From the NCBI GenBank assembly GCA_037039925.1, contig JAXRKP010000081.1, forward strand, positions 356,001-420,000: a stretch of 64,000 nt of DNA, given 5' to 3'. The notes beneath the pieces were generated by a model that saw only the letters and a program-made list of their open reading frames with translations, had not been told where the DNA came from and ran no database searches. This document shows, one piece after another, positions 61,101 through 64,000 of this stretch. Each line of letters starts with the position of its first letter. Positions within the stretch are counted from its first letter, which is position 1. The stretch comes from Doris montereyensis. Taxonomy: Eukaryota; Mollusca; Gastropoda; Nudibranchia; Dorididae. A program made the position numbers and the translations under genes.

Positions 61101-61416
61101 ACCTCTTAGGAGAGAAAATCCACATATAAGGGGAAATGGTTTTATCGATTTCATGTTAAGATGAGGGAAGAGTTAAGATTTTTTAATGAGTCAAAATTAT
61201 ATCCCTCTCATCTCTCCCACTCTTTTGGATGATTTCTCAAGATATATGAATACGAATTTCAAAACAATTTTCATGTAGCCTATGTAAATATTTTAACAGT
61301 GATAGTCTTGACCCAAGTGTTCTTCCTTTTCACAGAGTGATGGTTGGAACACTGAACCTTTCGTCATGACGGAGATCGACGGAAAGATGTTCGGTCGAGG
61401 ATCCACCGATGACAAG
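41631..61416 (+). CDS. CNDP2: Cytosolic non-specific dipeptidase, 5' part (4 exons, continues past window)
   Basis: This is an M20-family metallopeptidase of the CNDP2 type, which hydrolyses dipeptides such as Cys-Gly in the cytosol with a two-metal site. Exons are 41631-41653, 50660-50783, 60599-60769 and 61336-61416; phases agree at every junction. They encode about 133 residues of an expected ~475. Visible hallmarks are [41 protein letters not shown] (metal-binding His and nearby catalytic Asp) and GRGSTDDK (bridging metal Asp). No signal peptide is present, which fits CNDP2 better than the secreted CNDP1. Introns 1 and 2 are 9.0 and 9.8 kb and are filled with minisatellites and retroelements. 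The remaining catalytic half must lie downstream of 64000. Confidence 0.93.
41690..42000. repeat. Inverted-repeat-rich AT segment in CNDP2 intron 1
   Basis: The word ttcgtcat and its complement atgacgaa alternate several times at 41735-41890, including the near-palindrome attcgtcataaatgacgaat, and tagatctaga words surround them. This could fold into several hairpins. No function is assigned. Confidence 0.5.
42340..42665. repeat. Diverged ~160-bp tandem duplication in CNDP2 intron 1
   Basis: The order caattattaagaagcttact ... ataaaagaccaggtctcctc ... gattcaggtgtcaatgag at 42399-42515 recurs as aaatattaataaactcacca ... cataaaagagcagctctcct ... gattcaggtgtaaatgag at 42551-42660. Confidence 0.6.
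43531..43786 (+). mobile_element. tRNA-derived SINE, family A (copy 2)
   Basis: The head gtggcgtcgttggccgagca and gagttcgaatc are A- and B-box-like. The body has ggtgcaaatgagtacaagca and gtcctggccaggaggtaatt. This is the best preserved of the three family A copies in the window. Confidence 0.88.
43960..44440 (-). pseudogene. Unclassified coding-like segment, minus strand
   Basis: One frame (44440 down to 44168) reads with a Ser/Thr-rich stretch and [18 protein letters not shown], then stops after YSSDFQ. Another frame, from about 44185 down to 43970, continues with a charged, helix-like segment including [14 protein letters not shown] and [19 protein letters not shown]. The two join with a one-base shift at a TTTT run. 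It could be a broken transposon-encoded accessory protein or an exon of an unknown gene. I do not recognise the family. Confidence 0.3.
44422..44850. repeat. ~205-215-bp diverged tandem duplication
   Basis: The block from atggcaataccatctctcaa to gtattaaacaaatgctgatc recurs from atggaaataccatccatcaa to gtattaagacaagtgctgat. Shared words include ggtggattaataatgacatc and atccgatcgatgatgag. It lies in CNDP2 intron 1. Confidence 0.8.
44851..45750. other. CNDP2 intron 1, nothing recognised
   Basis: AT-rich sequence with no repeat, RNA or coding signal that I can support. Confidence 0.5.
45754..46050. mobile_element. Possible pogo/Tigger-type element ends and a short hairpin
   Basis: At 45754 the sequence cagtggtagccgcctaagat resembles a pogo/Tigger terminal repeat. 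A second start, cagtggtctccaccaaaatg at 45991, has its complement tgcattttggcggagac at 46031-46047 only about 20 bases away, giving a strong hairpin. The 33-bp minisatellite begins right after the hairpin. Confidence 0.4.
46048..46655. repeat. 33-bp minisatellite in CNDP2 intron 1
   Basis: About 18 copies of the unit ggccattacccattactgtg plus tatttacattgcc occur, several with internal deletions. Because 33 is divisible by three, long frames ([11 protein letters not shown] repeats) stay open. They are not genes. Confidence 0.97.
47125..48818. repeat. 19-bp minisatellite, 1.7 kb
   Basis: About 85 copies of ggtaggggttgtacatgat, with variants (ttttcatgat, ttgctagggg) concentrated at the left end and very regular copies on the right. 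The pattern suggests growth toward the right edge. Long minus-strand frames across it are artefacts. Confidence 0.97.
48830..50530. other. CNDP2 intron 1, right part
   Basis: Contains a (GA)n microsatellite at about 49578-49716. Otherwise AT-rich DNA without recognisable genes. Confidence 0.6.
49578..49716. repeat. (GA)n microsatellite
   Basis: A run of gagaga with short gggag and gagaca interruptions, about 140 bases long. Confidence 0.97.
50535..50659. repeat. 31-bp tandem repeat forming the CNDP2 exon 2 acceptor region
   Basis: Four copies of cccccaaaattctatttgat plus ttagtttcttt. The last copy changes from attctatttgatttag to attctatttgctttcacag, the splice acceptor of exon 2. Each copy contains a pyrimidine tract and a tttag, so copies resemble decoy acceptor regions. 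Confidence 0.9.
50660..50783 (+). CDS. CNDP2: CNDP2 exon 2
   Basis: Acceptor ctttcacag; donor gat/gtaagt. It encodes [20 protein letters not shown] followed by [20 protein letters not shown] and D. The [13 protein letters not shown] string is diagnostic of CNDP2. The frame is intact. Confidence 0.96.
50784..52055. other. CNDP2 intron 2, left part
   Basis: AT-rich sequence with a G-rich run at about 51508-51531 and a cluster of acacac words separated by taccatatcagtt at 51835-51965. A SINE-C-like head (ggttggctagctctactggt) lies at 51995-52030. No gene is seen. Confidence 0.6.
52066..52139. repeat. (ATA)n microsatellite, tail of LINE family 3
   Basis: About 24 copies of ata/aat; on the minus strand it is the (ATT)n 3' tail of the LINE. 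Confidence 0.9.
52244..52510. repeat. 46-bp tandem repeat inside LINE 3' UTR
   Basis: About six nearly identical copies of catcccaatgaaaggcacac plus acaacagaaataaacaaacc and atacag. Confidence 0.95.
52511..52750. repeat. ~64-bp tandem repeat at LINE ORF end
   Basis: Four copies of a unit beginning acatttgaattcatggtgaa and ending caataaaagcacacacaaca. The outermost copy (about 52700-52760) is continuous with the reverse-transcriptase C-terminus, so the array grew from that site. Confidence 0.92.
54173..55525. repeat. 38-bp minisatellite inside LINE reverse-transcriptase region
   Basis: About 35 copies of gcattaactataagggtagt plus gaatggaatagatgacaa, with the first half alternating between taactata, taactaca and tacctaca variants along the array. 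The unit corresponds to the LINE residues IPFTTLV..NA on the minus strand. Confidence 0.97.
55826..56490. repeat. 38-bp minisatellite inside LINE linker region
   Basis: About 16 copies of ggtgtggtttaatcaagtca plus ttcactgttttaaaactg. The unit corresponds to LINE residues [11 protein letters not shown] on the minus strand. Some copies are joined by short deletions. Confidence 0.96.
56796..56945. repeat. 48-bp tandem repeat
   Basis: Nearly three copies of aagattactgttgtgataaa plus agtcaagtacctactctctg and acacacat. Confidence 0.9.
56950..57945. other. CNDP2 intron 2, nothing recognised
   Basis: AT-rich non-repetitive DNA without genes or known motifs. Confidence 0.5.
57948..58100 (+). mobile_element. 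tRNA-derived SINE, family B (copy 1), truncated into the 40-bp array
   Basis: The head ggggaactctgtagcccaga with ggtgtcggcctctcaacc and gggttcaagcccc provides A- and B-box-like sequences. Downstream cctggtccaggtaggtg matches cctggtccag-type sequence in copy 2 at 61570. The element then passes directly into the 40-bp tandem array. Confidence 0.75.
58093..60105. repeat. 40-bp minisatellite, 2.0 kb, in CNDP2 intron 2
   Basis: About 50 copies of cacggattgcaagtgtcaaa plus aactagactcaatagggaca. In the central part (58570-58960) many copies lack aaactaga, giving a 32-33-bp form. Frames open across it are artefacts. Confidence 0.97.
60106..60598. other. CNDP2 intron 2, right end
   Basis: Unique AT-rich DNA up to the exon 3 acceptor; nothing recognised. 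Confidence 0.5.
60599..60769 (+). CDS. CNDP2: CNDP2 exon 3
   Basis: Acceptor ttgtgtttag; donor aaag/gtttgg; phase 0 at both ends; 57 codons. It reads [33 protein letters not shown] and [12 protein letters not shown]. The His and Asp of GHLD belong to the metal site of M20 peptidases. The frame is intact. Confidence 0.97.
60770..61335. other. CNDP2 intron 3
   Basis: AT-rich, nothing recognised apart from the splice sites. Confidence 0.6.
61336..61416 (+). CDS. CNDP2: CNDP2 exon 4
   Basis: Acceptor cttttcacag; donor aag/gttggt; 27 codons, phase 0. It reads [20 protein letters not shown] followed by RGSTDDK. The STDDKGP motif of the family contains the Asp that bridges the two metal ions; the KGP part would be completed by the next exon, outside the window. 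Confidence 0.97.
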
Positions 61417-61432
61417 GTTGGTTATGTTCTCT

Positions 61433-61795
61433 GATTGGGGACTCTGTCGTCCAGAGGGAAGATGTCGGCATCTTAACCAAAATGTCGTGTGTTCATGCCT
61501 AAGAGGTTGAAAAAATTTCTTGATTTTTTTTCTTCTAGTAAACCCCCCCCCCCCCCCCCCCCCCACCCGACCCACTCGGTCCAGATATGTGAATGAACAC
61601 CTAGTCCCATTGGGGATGGACGATAAAAACGAGAACCCGTATGCAGATCACAACGCACTGTACAGGTTAAAGATCCCTTGGCTGTTTACAGGGGTGGTTT
61701 GGGAAAAGTCAAGAAATTCTAGCAAGAACCTAGCGATCACCGTAGTTGTGGATGTGGGTAAAATCAAATGAAAGAAAGAATGGTCTCTGTTTTCT
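61433..61795 (+). mobile_element. tRNA-derived SINE, family B (copy 2)
   Basis: The head ggggactctgtcgtccagag with gatgtcggcatcttaacc and gtgttcatgcc is a diverged copy of the 57948 element. A poly-C run of about 22 bases (61542-61564) sits in the middle. The element ends in a gaaagaaagaa tail. It lies 17 bases after the exon 4 donor. Confidence 0.7.
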
Positions 61796-62044
61796 CTTTG
61801 TCACCAAAAAACTGCCGTCTTTTCTTTTCTTTGGGGTTTTCTTTTCAATGATTCTTTCTTTCTTCTTTCCATCATACGTTTTTAACGCATGGTAAAAGTG
61901 AAGGCTTTATTCTTTAGAAATGTTTTACAAAAGCAAGAGTTTACCTGTCACTCTCTCTTTTACCTTTAGGATTCTAGCCAATCATAAAGATGTGCAAATT
62001 ACTGTTGACGGGAAAGACATAATACTAAAAAATTAATGACAGAG

Positions 62045-62475
62045 GAAAGTGGAAAGGAGAAAAGCATACCCAGGATTATATTTAGTGTAAAGGAGAAAAG
62101 CATACCCATAATTATGTTTAGTGTAAAGGAGAAAAGCGTACCTATAATTATATTTAGTGTAAAGGAGAAAAGCGTACCTATAATTATATTTAGTGTAAAG
62201 GAGAAAAGCATACCTATAATTATGTTTAGTGGAAAGGAGAAAAGCATACCCATAATTATGTTTAGTGTAAAGGAGAAAAGCGTACCTATAATTATGTTTA
62301 GTGGAAAGGAGAAAAGCATACCCATAATTATGTTTAGTGTAAAGGAGAAAAAGCGTACCTATAATTATATTTAGTGTAAAGGAGAAAAGCATACCCATAA
62401 TTATGTTTAGTGTAAAGGAGAAAAGCGTACCTATAATTATATTTAGTGGATAGGAGAAAAGCGTACCCATAATTA
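62045..62475. repeat. 36-bp minisatellite in CNDP2 intron 4
   Basis: About 12 copies of aaaggagaaaagcataccca plus taattatgtttagtgt. Copies alternate between cataccca and cgtaccta types. Because 36 is divisible by three, open frames are artefacts. Confidence 0.97.
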
Positions 62476-62480
62476 TATTA

Positions 62481-62750
62481 AAGTTCCTTCATGGCCGCTA
62501 CGGTCCATAGAGCCAGAGCGTGAAGCAGAACAGGTGATGATAATCACCTCCTGGAAAAAACGCTAGTCTGACACAGGTTTTCACCACCAAGCTTGTGTTT
62601 GTACCCATTTGCACTTGGGTTGAGTGAGGAAAAATGATTGTAAAGTGTCTTTCCCAAGGAACACAACGTCAGACCTGGCTTTGCTAGAATTCAAACCCTG
62701 GACTTCATGGTCCCCAGTCCGGCAGCCTAGTCACTCGGCACCGACGCCAC
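62481..62750 (-). mobile_element. tRNA-derived SINE, family A (copy 3)
   Basis: Read on the minus strand it begins gtggcgtcggtgccgagtga, has a gggtttgaattc B box and ends with ggccatgaaggaactttaa. It matches the copies at 19325 and 43531. It lies directly against the 36-bp minisatellite. Confidence 0.87.
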
Positions 62751-63169
62751 TCCATAGTTATATGGCAAATCCTTATGTCTATGTTTCTACCGATGTGGTT
62801 AATGAACGTAATATGTCGTTTGAGCATTGAAGTAGTGACGGTCTCCAGGCTATGAAATCTTAACCGTAATAACTTGGACAAGCAGAGGGTAGCCATTAGC
62901 CTAGAATGCCATGCCGAGGCTCTCTCAGTCAGAAAAGGCACAGTTTGCCTTTGGGTGCTTTGAGCTGGGGAACCCAGCAATTTTGGTCCTGGGTAGGTCA
63001 CACAACTGGTGACGAGGAGAATGACAATCAAAAAGGGGCAGTCACCCATTGATTGGATGCTCTAAGTCGAGCTCTGCAAGTATCGCACTAAGAGTGCTTC
63101 CTGGTTAGCTTAAAGAAGACCAGAAACCGTCCAGAAATTAATTATGCATTTTTTTTCTTAGTAACAATA
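62751..63169. other. CNDP2 intron 4, unassigned
   Basis: A stretch of mixed composition; I recognise nothing firm. The LINE that follows may start within it. Confidence 0.4.
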
Positions 63170-64000
63170 TACATTGTATTTAATCTAAAGATATCGTCAT
63201 GGTGCTTCCATAATGGCCTAAGACACTTAAAATATACACAACCCATCCCTTATTGATGTAATTCTCGCTAACAAAATAAAATTGTGTGATAAACAGGTAA
63301 ATTTCAGCACAGGGGTGAGCGACTATCACAATCTTATCTCAACATATATCAAACGAAAAATTCCGAACGTAAAGCCAGTAAAGAAATGTTATAGAAGTTT
63401 TAAAACATTTGACTCAGAAACATACCAAGAAGATTTAGAATTTACTATGACCAGCAAGACAGATGGATTTCAAAACGACATAGATGTTAATACTCAATAC
63501 GAAAACCTCATACAAAATGTACTTTTGGTAGCAAATAAACATGCGCCAATCAAACATAGGTACCCGCATAAAAATGCTGCTGTGCCTTACATGAATAGCA
63601 CACTCAGAAAGGCTATATGTCGTAAAAGAATGTCATACAACAAATACCAAACAGATAAGAACAAAGAAAGCTGGGCAACTTTTAAAGAATGTAGAAATCG
63701 TGTCACAAAACTGAAGAGAAAATCTGTAAAAAAAATACTTTCTTGCCCACTGCACCGGTGGTCAAAGGAACTTCGATTTCTAGCCCCTATAAAGCCCTTT
63801 TGTTCCAACAAAAGCAAATCGAGTGAGCAAAAAATAATTCTGAGAAAGGATGACAAAGTTGTAAATAATACACAAGGAGTGTGCAAAATTTTCAACAATT
63901 TCTTTGCTGCGAAAGACATTGGTAACAGCATATCATTAGATTCAGAATTACACCCTAGCATTAAGGCCATAAAAGAAAACACACCAAAAGTACCAAACTT
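63170..64000 (+). mobile_element. LINE (family 4), linker between endonuclease and RT, open to window end
   Basis: From about 63240 a frame of about 250 codons is open without a stop to the window edge. It begins HPSLIDVILANKIKLCDKQV, then GVSDYHNLI, the end of an endonuclease domain, and continues with the Lys/Arg-rich linker (NSTLRKAICRKRMSYNKYQT) and LRFLAPIKPFCSNKS with KIILRKDDKVVNNTQGVCKI and NNFFAAKDIG. A one-base break near 63225 separates it from a CFHNG segment upstream. The reverse transcriptase itself would lie beyond 64000. Confidence 0.8.

Overview
The window is eukaryotic genomic DNA from an invertebrate. It contains spliced genes with GT-AG introns, several non-LTR retrotransposon families, tRNA-like SINEs and a very large amount of tandem repeat. 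The retroelement and SINE types suggest a lophotrochozoan, most likely a mollusc; that is an inference from repeat style and not a proven identification.

Two protein-coding genes are supported, both on the + strand. The first is an orthologue of PHRF1 (PHD and RING finger domain protein 1), read here as 13 coding exons from 790 to 20907. It has an acidic N-terminus, a RING split over exons 2-3, a PHD finger split over exons 4-5, basic and Lys-rich exons, a very large exon 11 (acidic, charged, RS-like and Pro/His-rich) and a C-terminal SRI-like domain in exons 12-13. Splice phases agree across most junctions. Inside the exons, however, the frame jumps about eight times, usually at a short homopolymer. 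This looks like uncorrected long-read consensus error more than gene decay. The second gene is an orthologue of cytosolic non-specific dipeptidase (CNDP2 family). Its first four coding exons lie at 41631-41653, 50660-50783, 60599-60769 and 61336-61416, and the rest lies beyond the right edge. Its four exons are free of frame breaks.

Between and inside these genes lies mobile and repetitive DNA. About 26.65-29.1 kb holds a decayed Polinton/adintovirus-like endogenous DNA virus. It is interrupted by a minus-strand LINE with a recognisable endonuclease and reverse transcriptase (about 29.13-31.8 kb). Further LINE pieces lie at 5.0-6.3, 7.6-8.5, 14.4-14.7, 52.1-56.8 (minus) and 63.2-64.0 kb (the last open to the window edge). 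Two or three tRNA-derived SINE families and a Tc1/pogo-like element with TA target site (1369-2363) are also present.

At least fourteen separate minisatellites or microsatellites, with units from 4 to 64 bp, fill roughly a fifth to a quarter of the window. The largest is a 5.7-kb TACA-type array at 35.0-40.8 kb. Several arrays appear to have grown out of identifiable mobile-element sequence: four arrays lie inside the LINE at 52-57 kb, and one grows from a SINE at 58 kb. I did not find a convincing new biochemical system. The most notable observations are the endogenous virus remnant, the birth of minisatellites inside retroelement coding sequence, a patchwork duplicated segment at 33.0-33.6 kb, and the run of frame breaks in PHRF1.
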